Below, piece by piece: positions 1 through 12,223 of a stretch of 64,000 bases of DNA. The stretch comes from Pterois miles (Eukaryota; Chordata; Actinopteri; Perciformes; Scorpaenidae), in the NCBI GenBank assembly GCA_947000775.1, contig CAMQGK010000318.1, positions 4,452,001 through 4,516,000 on the forward strand, in the 5' to 3' direction. Below the pieces are notes generated by a model. The model was given only the letters and a program-made list of their open reading frames with translations. It did no database searches and had not been told where the DNA came from. Made by a program: the position numbers and the translations under genes. Every line of letters begins with the position of its first letter. Position 1 is the stretch's first letter.

Positions 1-1302
1 ATAGAGAGGGGAGAGAGCTCGGTTTTGACCTTTGCGAGTTTGCAAGCTGAGATGTTTAGTGCAATGTTTGACATACATAGAATAATGTGCAAAATGGCTA
101 CCAACATGTTTAAAGATAAAGACTTGATGGATAGATTAAAGGAACGTAAATATGACCTGGTTCTTACTGATCCGGCATGGGGTGCAGGTATTATGTTGGC
201 TCACGCTCTTCAGCTGCCTCTGGTCTATAATGTGCGGTGGATAACTAGTGGAGAGGGACATATAGCCATAGCACCTTCTCCTATATCTTATATCCCAATG
301 ACCGGCTCAGGACTGTCAGACAAAATGACTTTCATACAAAGACTCAAAAATGTAATTTTCTCTGTCATTTGGCAAGCTCAGGATGAGTTTTTAATCCGTC
401 CTCAGTATCAAGCTGTTTGTGACCAGTTCTTCGGCCCAGAAGTCAGATACAGTGACTTACTACGGGGAGCTGACCTGTGGCTCATGAGGGTGGACTTTGT
501 ATTTGAGTTCCCTCGTCCCACCATGCCGAATGTCGTCTACATTGGAGGGTTCCAGTGTAAACCTGCAAAACCTCTTCCTGAACACCTGGAGGACTTTGTG
601 CAGAGTTCTGGAGAGCATGGGGTCGTCATCATGTCTCTGGGGACGTTTGTGAACGAACTTCCTGCTGACCTCGCTGATGAGATCGCTGCAGCTTTTGCTA
701 AATTACCCCAGAAAGTCATCTGGAGGCATAAAGGCAACAGACCAGCCACTCTGGGCAACAACACTTTACTGGTAGACTGGATGCCACAGAATGACCTCCT
801 AGGACATCCAAAGATGAAACTGTTTGTGGCTCATGGAGGAACAAATGGCATCCAAGAAGCAATCTACCATGGAGTCCCAGTTGTGGGTCTGCCCTTGTTT
901 TTCGACCAATACGACAACCTGCTGTGGCTGAAAGAGAGAGGAGCGGCTAAGCTTCTGACCATTCAAACAGTGGACAAGGACAACAACTTTCTGAAGGCCA
1001 TACAGGAAGTCCTGAATGAGCCGTCCTATAGGATGAACATGCAGAGACTCTCCAGGCTGCACAGAGATCAGCCAATAACACCGCTGGATAACGCCCTCTT
1101 CTGGATAGAGTTTGTTATCAGACACAAAGGTGCAGCTCACCTGAGGACAGAGTCCTACAGACTGCCCTGGTATTCCTACCACTCTGTTGATGTCATACTG
1201 TGCTTTCTGGCTACTATTACAGCAATTACTTTCCTCCCTCTTGTGTTTTTCAGATTTTTTTGTCATGAGAAATGCTTTAAAAGAAAAATTAATAAAAAAT
1301 GA
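1..1302 (+). CDS. UDP-glucuronosyltransferase (UGT5-like), 5'-truncated by window edge
   Basis: The product would transfer glucuronic acid from UDP-glucuronate to small lipophilic acceptors in the ER membrane. The frame is open from base 1, so the N-terminal acceptor half begins outside the window; the first in-window ATG is at 52. The C-terminal donor-binding half is intact: the signature runs from VDWMPQNDLLGHP (about nt 772-810) through FVAHGGTNG and GVPVVGLPLFFDQYDN (about nt 823-918), with the HGG and DQ residues of the family. A hydrophobic span (nt about 1186-1251) and a basic cytoplasmic tail follow, giving a type I topology. The tail ends INKK and is not a canonical KKXX retrieval signal, because position -3 is Asn. 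The stop is TGA at 1300-1302. More than 430 codons are uninterrupted by an intron, which fits the fish UGT5 group rather than multi-exon UGT1/UGT2. The exact paralogue cannot be named. Confidence 0.93.
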   Translation: MERGESSVLTFASLQAEMFSAMFDIHRIMCKMATNMFKDKDLMDRLKERKYDLVLTDPAWGAGIMLAHALQLPLVYNVRWITSGEGHIAIAPSPISYIPMTGSGLSDKMTFIQRLKNVIFSVIWQAQDEFLIRPQYQAVCDQFFGPEVRYSDLLRGADLWLMRVDFVFEFPRPTMPNVVYIGGFQCKPAKPLPEHLEDFVQSSGEHGVVIMSLGTFVNELPADLADEIAAAFAKLPQKVIWRHKGNRPATLGNNTLLVDWMPQNDLLGHPKMKLFVAHGGTNGIQEAIYHGVPVVGLPLFFDQYDNLLWLKERGAAKLLTIQTVDKDNNFLKAIQEVLNEPSYRMNMQRLSRLHRDQPITPLDNALFWIEFVIRHKGAAHLRTESYRLPWYSYHSVDVILCFLATITAITFLPLVFFRFFCHEKCFKRKINKK

Positions 1303-1554
1303 CAAGACATTAAACTCTGTCCTGCTCCTTCTGAAAAATATTATACATAATTATGTTTTGGATTTTTTCATTAACTGAAAAGAAATTAATCACATTTTCA
1401 TGAAAAAAAATACAACCTACAACAGGATTTCCAAGTCCACTATTGCCCCCTTGAGGTGCAGGGAAATTATGGGTGATTTGCATATATAAGCCTGACAGGA
1501 ATTTGTTCCTCTGTGATTCACACAGAGCAGTGATTCTTATTTGATCAGCGCTGC

Positions 1555-1770
1555 CTAGTTTGACCATTTGATCAGAGTTAGTGAGTGATTGACAGCTGCT
1601 CAGAGGCAGCAGGCTCCAGCTTGGCTCTGATTGGTTGTTTTCCTCTGGTCTAGAAGCACCGGATACAGAGGCTCATGACTTTTTTTTTCTTTTTCAGATT
1701 ACCTGCCTCATGCACTACTGTCAGGATATTGTTTTATAAAAATCTTTTTTTAATCATATTTGCTCCAGTT
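1555..1770. repeat. Dispersed repeat, 3'-part copy (same family as 51650-52070)
   Basis: The stretch from the 'tctgattggttgtttt' region through 'ctcatgcactact' closely matches 51885-52040 inside ube2q2 intron 2, which supports an interspersed element. No coding capacity is visible. The family is not named; it is probably a non-autonomous DNA element. Confidence 0.6.
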
Positions 1771-3624
1771 GCTTTTAATGCAGGCTGCTCATACTGCAAT
1801 CACTCCTTATAAGTAAGAATTTTATTACATTTTAAAGCTAAATAACAGGTATGTACGGTGACCTCATGTTCAGAAAGAAAAATCACAGCGAAAAACAGTG
1901 AACATGTCTAAACAGTACTATACACAGTTATGTACAAAGGTGAATATCATTTACAACAATCCACAGTGCTGCTCCCTATTTTTTGATGACAAAGTCGTAA
2001 CACCATTCTTTCCATCAGCTGCTCTGTTGTATTCCCGAGAGGAGATGCAGCAATAATGAGAAGGGGAAGAAAGCAGCGGTGACAAATAGATTGGATGCTG
2101 CTCTTGACTGGTAGCTCATCAGCTGACATGGTTAGTCATTACAGTCACTGCTGCTGGCTTTCTTATCGCATAAGGTCATTGAACTCTTTGGATGAACTTT
2201 CATGGACAATAGTGGATGCAGGCGGCTGGCCACTAGATTACTGATTAGACAGTGTTGAATTATTGTAAAATGAGAGACAGAGAGTTTGTGTATGAGGTAG
2301 AGTTCTTTATCCATTATTAAATGATATTATGGATATTGAGTAAAGCCTTTTTTCTGTGTTTATTCACATCTGCACTTCATAAATGGACCCTAATCCTTAT
2401 ACATGTAAATTGAATAATATATAATCTTGGATTTAAATTGAATTCTATTAGCATATGATTTTCATGATTGCACAATGGAAACAGCAAATAATAAATGTAT
2501 CTGATTAAATGTAACGAGAGGATAGATTTGTTTTCTACAACGTTTAATCAATCAGCGCAATTTTCGACACCTGCAGTGTTTATTATTGAAAAGAAACTGT
2601 AGCATATTTTATAAAGCACTGATTGTTCAAAACAGCAGGAACACCCACTATTTTCGTTAAATGGACAAAAGGTAATCAAACTCTGCAACAAAGAAAGGAT
2701 CCATGTATGAATTTGATGTATGAGGACTTTTATTATCCTCTTCCTGCTACAGTATATTGCTGTTCAGGTGGACACTTTCAGAAAACAACTTCAATCATCC
2801 ATTCTAAATATCAACATTTCCTTACTCTTATGAAATATGACACAGACTAAACAAAACAGGCATGAATCAAACCAGGTGGTTCAGTTATACTCATTAACAG
2901 AAAAAAACTGCTCATCCGAAGTGACAATGCAGCACCGTACTGTGTACCGTACTCGCTTTATTATACGTTTTCTAATGTTTTTTTTCCATACTGGCTGGTT
3001 TTTGAACGGTGTAAGTAAAGCAAAAACATGCATGCATTTGATGAGTGGCTCTACTTTTCACCTCTGTGCATGTTACAGTACCCTTAGCAGTCAAAATATG
3101 TCAGTTGGCACACATCTGATCAATATCATCACTCTCATCTGCATGTTAGAAATCAAAGCTATCTATGCAACATTCAGTACGCAAAGAAAAACTACTTCTG
3201 TAATCAAACAAAGTAGGTTAGTAATAGGTATCACTTACTTGAAATTAAAATTAAAATAAATGTATAGTCTTACACTTCTTCCTCCTTCATACTGAAAGAG
3301 CCTGATAACTGAAAAAATATAATGCACAGAGGAGAGAAATGAATGGGTTAATTGTTTTCTATTATCACTTTATGTCTTAGTATTATTATGTCATTCTAAT
3401 CAACAATTAATTATAATAGTTTTACATAGCAATTTTCTTAAGAAAGTCACAACATGCTGTTGTGTCAGAAATAATAAAATATGAGGAGTTTCTGCTACCA
3501 CATTAATGCATCTAGAGGCCATTATCTTTCATGCTTTTTTGGTTTTGATCCATGTTAGGAGATAGTTGGCAAAAACCGATTTTAAGACAAGATGTAAAAA
3601 CAAATATGGAGGTGTCTCTAATGT
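1771..3624. other. Intergenic, UGT to Ig-receptor gene
   Basis: AT-rich non-coding sequence. The short open frames here (for example 2837-3259) have no recognisable domain, codon bias or splice context. Nothing else is supported. Confidence 0.6.
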
Positions 3625-3630
3625 TTTATT
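3625..3630 (-). other. Candidate polyadenylation signal of the Ig-receptor gene
   Basis: AATAAA on the minus strand, 117 nt past the reconstructed stop at 3747-3749. It is the nearest canonical hexamer that I see downstream. Confidence 0.4.
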
Positions 3631-3746
3631 CATCCTGGGAGAGGGGTTGTTATTTATTAATTTAAACAAACCAGGATGAAGATAGATTATGTTTTCTTTC
3701 TAAGTCATCACAGGTAATTTCATTACAGACTCCCCAGAGTATGCCT

Positions 3747-5284
3747 TTACTGTAAATCCATTTTCAACATATCATGTTGTGCTTCCAGATCCTCTCCCTC
3801 TGTCTGCACCTGCTGTTCCTCCACCATGTCTGCATTAGCCTGCTGACTGGCCGTACTGCAGGTAAACACAACTCAAGCCCTTTAATCAACTCAGCATTGA
3901 CAGATTGAAAAAACAAAAACAAAAAAAAACAAAAAAGATAACACAATTTTAAAGTAAAACAAAGCATGCATACTGTGCAGTATGTTCAACTTCCTGATGT
4001 GGTTGGCATGACAGTGTTATACAGAACAGAAGTTACAACTGAATACTGATAATAGATCTTTTTAGTGTGTCAGTCAATGATAATACCACAGTACATACTA
4101 CAAAATATGAACTCTAAAATTGAATGATTTTCCTTTTGATTTTCCTGCGATCATCTGGCCTCGTTTGTTGATCCACCACAGACACAGACCCAGTGACAAC
4201 ATCAGCGTTATCACTCCAAAACAGACTTGGAGGACGAAACTTCCTGGAAAGCAAAAATTGAAGCACCATCTAAGGCAAACAAAATTGCATTTTGTAACCA
4301 TGAGCAGCTGACGCTCACCTTTGACCTTGAGAAACACCACGTTATTTCCATAAAGGGTTCTCTCATGCTCTTGGATGCATTTAGATGGCAGCACCACACA
4401 GCTGTAACGGCCTGAATCCCTCATGACGGCACCTTGAATGATGAACGTCACCTCCATCCAAGTGACATTAAATGCTTGCACTTGGAGGACGGTCTCATCC
4501 CTCCTCAGGTAAGAGCGGATGAGCTGACGTTCAACAAGAGTTTGCAGGGCATCAGAAACAGCACACCTGAATGCAACATTGTCTCCCTCGCTTACAGCAG
4601 ACGGCCCAGCAACTGAAATATCTGCAGGGAGAAAATTAGCTACGTGGCAGGAAGGAACAAAATGAGCGAAGAGAAATAACGCTGACATAATGTTTTCATT
4701 AACATTAACAAATCCTTACGTATAGCCAGAATCTGAATCACATTATAGCCTGTCTTGGCTACTTTGGAAAGTGAATCATTCCTTATGGAGTAAACACAGC
4801 TGTAGTTTCCACTGTGATGAAGACCGACTCTGCATATGATCAAGGTGGTGTCATTTTGATCCTGCTTCTGCGTCTTTTTCTTTATACAAAGATCACTCTT
4901 ACATAAATAAGCATAAATCTAGCTTTTGAACCCAAATATGCTGCAGGTCATGTAAAGGTCACTGTACTCGCTTATAGTGTTCTCTTGGGCCAGGATCCTT
5001 GCAGGAAAAACATCTGGTTGTTGAAACAGAAACAGATGTTGAATTGATAAATGATACAACACAAAATACAGCACACAGTGTTTTTTCTTGAATGAAAGTT
5101 CACCATTAGTTTGCCTGTGACCTGATTTGCAAGAACGCCTGGAAGAAAGAAAAAACAGTCAAATTAATCCTTTCTCATAATACAAACAATTAAATAGTTC
5201 GACATAACACTTGTTAATGTACTTATACAAAATAATTGTGATTATAATCATGATGGTGAGCAGTGTGACACCCATCCTGCCCAT
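3747..5284 (-). CDS. Two-Ig-domain transmembrane receptor, six exons, in-frame amber in exon 3
   Basis: Gene model built from splice sites; every junction keeps frame. Exons: 5284-5223, 5138-5104, 5013-4720, 4621-4319, 4243-4099, 3855-3747 (948 nt, 315 residues plus stop). Order: signal peptide (MGRMGVTLL... then an Ile-rich core, residues 1-20); a short linker with one Cys; Ig domain 1 (about 34-130; Cys56 and Cys105 with SGNYSC); Ig domain 2 (about 132-231; Cys150 and Cys205 with DSGRYSC, glycosylation motif NVT at 182); a membrane span about 234-256; an acidic Gln/Glu-rich tail with no ITIM or ITAM tyrosine motif. One in-frame TAG (4921-4919, codon 64) breaks domain 1 just before IYAYLCK. 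That motif resembles leukocyte-receptor and A1BG-type Ig domains. It is probably an immune-type receptor; its ligand is unknown. It could be a recent pseudogene, a null allele or a base error. Exon 3 is phase 1-1, so skipping it would leave an open single-Ig frame. Confidence 0.8.
4720..5013 (-). CDS. Exon 3 of the Ig receptor: first Ig domain, carries TAG at 4921-4919
   Basis: The acceptor (ends caaccag) and donor (tatac|gtaagg) are both good, and the exon is 294 nt, phase 1-1. Ig hallmarks lie on both sides of the stop in the same frame: YMTCSIFGFKS before, and IYAYLCK ... SGNYSCVYS after. The exon was therefore coding until recently, or the TAG is an error. Confidence 0.8.
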
Positions 5285-7106
5285 TCTGTGGTGTATTGTG
5301 ACACTTTTTGCTCCAAAATGAAACATCTTTTTGCTCTTTTGTTCCTTTCCCCCCTTTACATATAGCTATTTTTTGTCGGACAGAACTTCTCAAAAGGACA
5401 GGAAATATTCACTGATACCTTTAGAAGCTCATTCATTTCGTACATCACGCAGTATCTGCTTGGAAGATCTCCTGCCCTCCTGCAGATCAGCCACACACGG
5501 GTCCTGAGTGAGCTTTAATTAAATTCATTAGCCAGGGGTTTCTTATCAGATGTGACAGAGAGCTAATACAGTATCTGTCTGTGCTTCCCTGCCAGCATTC
5601 AATTAAATATGGGCTGGATTCTCTTGTAATCACATAGCTTGCCATCTGCTCTCATTTTTAGCTGTATAATAAGAATCAGACAGTGGCATACTGAGAGTCA
5701 GACCCCATGCAGGACGCTTACACTCATTCAGCACTGATACTCTCACAGTACAGAACATGAAGGACATTATGTGTTTCTGGTTGCTTGTAGCTAACATGGA
5801 GACTGTGATTTCAGTGTAATATCCATCAGAACCGGAGCCATGATGGCATCATATATATTTAAGCACATGTGAGAATTTGACCCTTGACCCCTGACAGCAT
5901 CAGACCTGTCGTAAGCTATTAAGAGTCATTGCAGGCGCTGTGTATTAAGAGCAGAAAATTGTGTTTTGGCCAGGATGAATGGTTAAAGAAAAGAGAGGAA
6001 GCCAATAAGGTCCTTCATCACTCGCTCTCTATATTGATTGTGATCCAATAAGCTGAGTTAGCTCCAAGGGGGCACAGAGGATGTGGAACAGTGTAATAAA
6101 CAGAGCCTTGGTGGCCTCTTTCAAATTGCATCTACATCCCACAGCTTTTGTTACCAATGTCAGACATACGTGTAGTTCAGAGAAACCAAATAGAGGTCCA
6201 CCTTACACCTTTATAAACCTATTTTTAAAAGATTTATTTACAGGAATATACAGTTAAAACAGAACTCAATGTGAGTGTAGACTCATTTTCTCTTTGCACA
6301 TATAATACTTTCAATATCCAATTCCACATCTAACAAAAGGTCACAAGAATTCTAGATGACATTTTCTCATGTCACCCTTTACAGAAGGTCATGTCACCAG
6401 ATCAAACAGCATTTTATACCTTAAACGCATGAAATACTTATATATGGGACTGGGAATATGTCACTGGGAAAATATTACTACAGAGATGGTGACAAAATGG
6501 GTGACATATTCCTCTAAAACAGTCAGAGAGCCGTGTTATCATTTGTAGTAGCACAGACTCACCACATGATGCCACTCTTTGAACACAGTCAACACCTTGG
6601 CTTGGCTTGGAGAAATATGGGATTCAGTGTTAAATGTTTTTTTTTTTCTATCACAGTAAATACATATGCATTTTTGGTATGGCACTCAATGAACTAAACA
6701 TTTGAAGACAAAAACAATCAAGATTTTATTGTTATGGGACAATTATAATGTTTTCTGGTGGCATAATGGTTGAATTTGTGAATATATGTACATACTTGCT
6801 TTAAATTTAATTCAGTTTAGCCACTCTTCCCACTATTTACTCTTCAAAATAACTTATTCTACAAGGGTGTTGCCTTGGCATTATAGACTATTTTTCAGGA
6901 GAGGGACCAAGTGTGCGCACAGCCAGGCAACGATACTCAGGTGCAACACAAAAACTATTTAACTGCAGGGCACAAAGTTGCTGACCAGCAGGTGATAATG
7001 ATTTGAGTTGATTACTGCCTCTACGAGAAATGCCTGTTGGTTTCTTTTACACTTGCCTGAGGAAGATCTTACAGATCACCTTAAAAAGAGAAAAAGACAA
7101 ATAAAC
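5285..7106. other. Intergenic between the Ig-receptor gene and the 3' end of chrna3
   Basis: No exon with splice sites on either strand, and in particular none resembling chrna5. About 5450-6130 is free of recognisable repeats and contains TTAATTAAAT- and ATTAG-type homeodomain-like motifs. It could be conserved non-coding DNA, which only an alignment can test. Confidence 0.5.
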
Positions 7107-7112
7107 TTTATT
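7107..7112 (-). other. Candidate chrna3 polyadenylation signal
   Basis: AATAAA on the minus strand, 319 nt beyond the chrna3 stop at 7433-7431. Confidence 0.45.
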
Positions 7113-7430
7113 TGGAGCCTCAACAGAGTGTAGACCTCCTGTGTGCCCCGCATTATAGATTATATTGCCATTTACTGCAGATTTATACACAGTTTAATGA
7201 CTAACCACCATGGTCTTTGACATTACTTGTTTGCTATGTCCTCAGCGTTGGGAGAGTCCTTAAAGCACTTCCTCATAATCTATTCTGTCTGTGAAAACAC
7301 AGTCACTGACGTTTGCAGCAACATTTTGGCAGAAAGTCATCTTTTCTTGACTTTGGATCCAATCTGTGTGTCCTCATATGTAATGAATCCTGCGCAGTTC
7401 AACAGCATTGGAGTGTTTTATCAAACTGAT

Positions 7431-10400
7431 TCAAATGTCCTCCCCAAGTAATAGAGGCTGGAGGAAGAGGCCGGCTGTTCCCAGGATGCACACAAGGACA
7501 AAAACCCAAAGGAAGATCCTGTCGATAACCATAGCGACGTACTTCCAGTCGTCCTGAACCTGGGAGAGGATCACAGTGAAATTATTTTCATTGTCAAAGC
7601 AAGTTTAATGCAAAGGTTTAAAAGCATAGAAAAAGAACTAAGACTAGAATGGACATTCAATTTAACGTAGCAGAATGGTCAGAGCAGCCATTTTCATGTG
7701 TACCATTGCCACAGTGACCATTATCATGGGCTGACTTCCATATAAATGAAACAGACTTGTGGCAAGTCGCTGACTCACTGAGGTGAGATTTTGCAGAGGA
7801 GCCTTGACAGTTACGTACCACAGAGAAAATGTAAATGAGTCAAATTGAACAACTTAACACTTCATCCACGCATTCTTGTCACAGCAGAGGAAAACACGTT
7901 GCTATCGCCAGATGATTGACAAGTTTGTTCTGCTCGTTTTCTGTAACCAGTGTGGAGTTGAAGCAAGGAATTAGCAAACTAGCTACCCAGTGGACAGCTG
8001 GCTGGTTAGCTCTTGGGCTGGTTCTGCCAGGCTTTGGCACTGATTACGGAAAATAAGATGAACAGCAGGCTGGTGGCCAGCAGCAGCGCCGGTCTAACGG
8101 CTACACTAGCTAACTAGCCAGCCAACTAACTCCGGGAACTGCCTCCACACTTGATGGCCCCACTGATGTGGGTTCTATTGTCACCATAACAACTAACAAC
8201 AATCACATTTTTTAATACTAGTCAAATTACCACAGCAAACAAACTTCTACTCCTGTTTCATTTCCATATTTAAAAGTTTAAACTGCTTGCGTATGATTGT
8301 GAGCACTCACCTCCTTTGCTTCATTCTGTAGTCTCATGTTCTCTGCTATGTATTTGACGCTCTCAATAGCCTCCCTGACCTCAGGGGAGAGTGGCAACAG
8401 GGACAGTATTCCTCCATCCAGAGACTCGGAGCTGGAGCACTGACTCTCCCCTCCGACCCCAACAGCACTGCCTCCAGTCAGCGCTCCCAGGCTGCCCAGT
8501 CCTCCACTCCCTCCCCCGGAGTCTGCGGGGAGTTTGCTGGACCTCTGTTGCCAGCAGCAGTTGCAACGACCCTCGCAGCACAAGAACACGGAGCCCGCAC
8601 CTTTTGCCGGGTCTCCGCTTAAGTTATTGAGGTTGGAAAGCTCTGTGTTGTTGAAAAGCCGTTGGCGGTTCGTCAGGCTGGACACCACGGTCGAGGCCAG
8701 GGCCTGAGGTTTGTGCTGCTTCTGCAAAGTACCCGACGAATGAATGGCACAGGGCCTAGAATGCATCGTCTGAGCATTGCCGGCCACTGCCACCTTCTCG
8801 GGGTCCCTCTCTGGCCTCGTCATGAACATCACCCTGGGCAGCAGCCTCAGGAACACAGTCCGCACCCAGCAGGGCATAGTGTGGGTCTTTGGCGTGCGGT
8901 AGTGGACGTTCAACACAAAAACAGTGATGACGATAGAGAGGGTGACAAAGATCATGGTGAAGAGGAGGTACTCGCCAATCAGAGGGATGACCAGAGAGGT
9001 GGAGGGGATGGTTTCCGTTATGACGAGGAGGAAGACAGTTAAAGACAGCAGGACGGAGATACACAGGGTGATTTTCTCACCGCAGTCAGATGGCAGGTAG
9101 AAGACGAGCACAGTGAGGAAGGAGATGAGGAGGCAGGGGATGATCATGTTGATGGTGTAGAAAAGCGGCAGGCGGCGGATGTACAAAGAGTAAGTGATAT
9201 CCGTGTAGATTTCCTCACAGCAGTTGTACTTGATGTCGTGTTTGTAACCAGGGGCGTCGATGATCGTCCACTCGCCGCTCTCCCAGAAGTCCTTGAGGTT
9301 GATGGTCGAGCCGATTAGCACCAGGTCGATCTTGGCCTTGTCATACGTCCAAGAGCCGAACTTCATGGTGCAGTTTTGGTAGTCGAAGGGGAAGTAAGTG
9401 ACGTCGATCTTGCAGGAGCTCTTGAATATGGCTGGAGGGATCCAGGTAACATCGCCATTGTAACGAAGCAGGGCCTTTGTTTTGTCATCAACCTGGAAAT
9501 CTCCGACTGCACTGTAGAGAGAGAAAAAAAGAAAGAGTGAGAGAATAAAAGAGGAAGGCTGAGTAAAGGTTGCAGATGAGTCATCGAATATCAAACTGAA
9601 GGATACAATCGCTTTACTATTGTGTCATGGAGACATTAATCAATATATAGGCCTTGTGGTTTCATTAAATTGCAGCCTCATATGTTCCTCATATACCCCT
9701 TAAGAATATGCAGACACAAAGTTACCCATGCAAAATGAGCAGTGGAGAGTAATATAGCTTGTCACTGCCAGACAATCATTTATCATAAATGCATCCAACA
9801 ATCAATGGCGAGTTTGAGCCAGATTTTTAATGTGTTGCCACGCTCACTTGTTGTAGAGCACAATGTCTGGCTTCCAGATCCTGTTGGATGGCACTCGGAT
9901 AAACTCCACGCCTCCAAAATCCTTTGGATTCCATCTGAGTTTGTAGTCGTTCCAGATCTGAAAAACAAAACCGAACGAGTTTTACATAACATCAGACAAA
10001 TATTGGACAAATTAAAAGATTTGACCTGATGATGAAAAGTTAAAGGCTCAACAAAGCTGGTACAACTCATTGGGAGGGGGAAATTAATGCCTGTACCAAA
10101 TTTCATGGCGTTCCATCCAGTGTTTGTCAAGACATTTGAATCAATAAAGCCTTGTGGCGGCACTAGAGGAAAGTCTTTAGGACGCCTCCTCTGTAGAGGT
10201 GCAACAATTGATCGATTAGCTGTCAACTATTAAATTAATCGCCAACTATTTTGATAATCAATTAATCAGTTTTAGTAATTTTTAGGGAAAAAAAAGTCAA
10301 AATTCTCTGATCCTAGCTTTTAAAATGTAAATATTTTCTGGTTTATTTACTCCTCTGTGACAGCAAACTGAATATATTTGAGTTGTAAGATAAGATAAGG

Positions 10401-12175
10401 TATTCCTTTATTAGTTCCACAGTGGAGAAAAAAACAAAACAAAACAAAACAAGACATTTGATGACGTTATCTTGGGCTTTGGGAAGCACTGACCGTCATT
10501 TTTCACAATTTTCTGGCATTTTATAGACCAAACTAATCAATTAATAGAGAAAATAACTGACAGATTAATGGACAATGAAAATATTCCTCAGTTGCACCTC
10601 TATTACTTAAGGAACCATCAATGTCTGTATAAAGATTCATGGCGATCCAAAGTGATGGAGCGACCGACGGACAAACAAATCATTCCTAAAACGAAATATC
10701 CCTTCAGAAGAAACCCAGTAGCAAGTGCCAGGAAGCCATATCTACATGCATAATTGTGGCAACTGCATTCTCCCCATGCAAGCGGTTTAAACAAAACACG
10801 TTTGTTGTTAACAGCTTTATAAAGCTACAAAACGGATATAAAGCAAGAGGGTACCAGTTGTTTCCTCCTGATGATTATCTTTTGCAAACCTACTCTGATT
10901 TAAACGCATTTTCTTGTAAAACATCCTTCATGAAAACAACAAGGAGTAGTCATCTCCAACTGTGGCATATAAACAGAGCTTACACATTATGGAGTCTGAG
11001 AGGACATATAATGGACCACAGTTTACAGTGTGTTTTATGGACCTTTTGGCCACTGTTTTTGACCCGCTCTTAAGGACAGCCAGCGATCCTCAAGAGGCTC
11101 ACAAAGCAACAATAGTAAATGTTTCACTTAAGAAAGTATGTTTCTAGGGTGTGTTGTAAGATTTGGATGGTCAGCGGGGTAAATGTACGCAGCACCAAAG
11201 AGCAGTTACAGCTCAACCTTTTAGCATGCACATGGCTCTAGCACAGATGTGTATTTGCTCAGCAATGTGGGACCTGGAGACCTGCCCTGCCTCATTTGAT
11301 TACAAACTGGTTCACTGCACTAGGCATCATGGCAGCAGAGACGCCATGTGGGACTGAGTACATGACAAAACCATCAAGCCATACAGCATGTGTGCACACT
11401 GCTTTATTTTTATTATTATTCCCGAATTTCCCTCTGGGGATTAATAAAGGTTCATCTTATCTTATCTTATCTTATCTTATCTTATCTTTTGTTGTATGAG
11501 ATTATGAAATAGATTAAAACTGTTTAATCATTCAGGATCAGTGTGCTGCTGACCCTTAGAGGTTTCTGTCACACTATCAGACAGAACATTATTGAGAAAT
11601 ATGATATGATGAATTCTAGACCACTGTCAAATTATTTTAAAAAACCCTCGTAAAAACTGAAATGTCTTTTCTTCCAAAACAAAACAACAGTACTAGAAGG
11701 ATCAATGTGTTTTAAGAAGCCTCCGTCCATGAATAATTGAACTTGTCAGTCTAGCCACGAAGAATCATGTATGACAGGAGGCCGGATCCATACTGATGTC
11801 CTTGCTCAAGGTCCATTTGCACAGCCATGCACCATAAAACTCACATGTCTCAGCCACAGATTTGTCTCCATGATCTGATTGACTTCGTCCTGAAAACAGA
11901 GCAGAACAGAATTGGTAATGAAGACATTTAAGCAAAGAAAAAAAACTAAACTAAACGGGAAGAACACTGTCACAGGTGATCATCCATTTCACCAGTGAGG
12001 ATTGTCTGTGTGCTTTCTGCGGGGTCAGGCCTCTGTGTACCACCGACAAGAGGATTAAGAGAAGCACACCTGGGTCCTCCACGCCTGGAGCATAACCCAC
12101 ATGACAGCTGGAGCCACAGCACATCTTTAACTTTTATTCGAACAGCTCAGTGGTAAAGGTGGAGCAGAGGGACCA

Positions 12176-12223
<48 letters not shown>

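Larger units (their letters stand above)
10050..10680 (+). repeat. Teleost dispersed repeat in chrna3 intron 3, split by a younger element
   Basis: 'ccaaatttcatggcgttcc' (about 10097) and 'attcatggcgatccaaagtga' with 'gagcgaccgac' (about 10637-10671) resemble two parts of a repeat I recognise from fish genomes. The MITE at 10194-10602 sits between them. Confidence 0.5.

Noticed and set aside
2837..3259. 140-codon plus-strand frame
   Set aside because: No domain, AT-rich composition, no splice context.
3774..3861. Plus-strand 'signal-peptide exon' (ATG, hydrophobic run, then a gtaaac donor)
   Set aside because: It is the complement of the minus-strand tail exon of the Ig-receptor gene, which fits by phase, acceptor and stop. 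No plus-strand Ig exon follows it.
8662..9042. Plus-strand 126-codon frame, and similar frames over 20839-21297
   Set aside because: They are shadows of the large chrna3 and chrnb4 exon 5 coding sequences.
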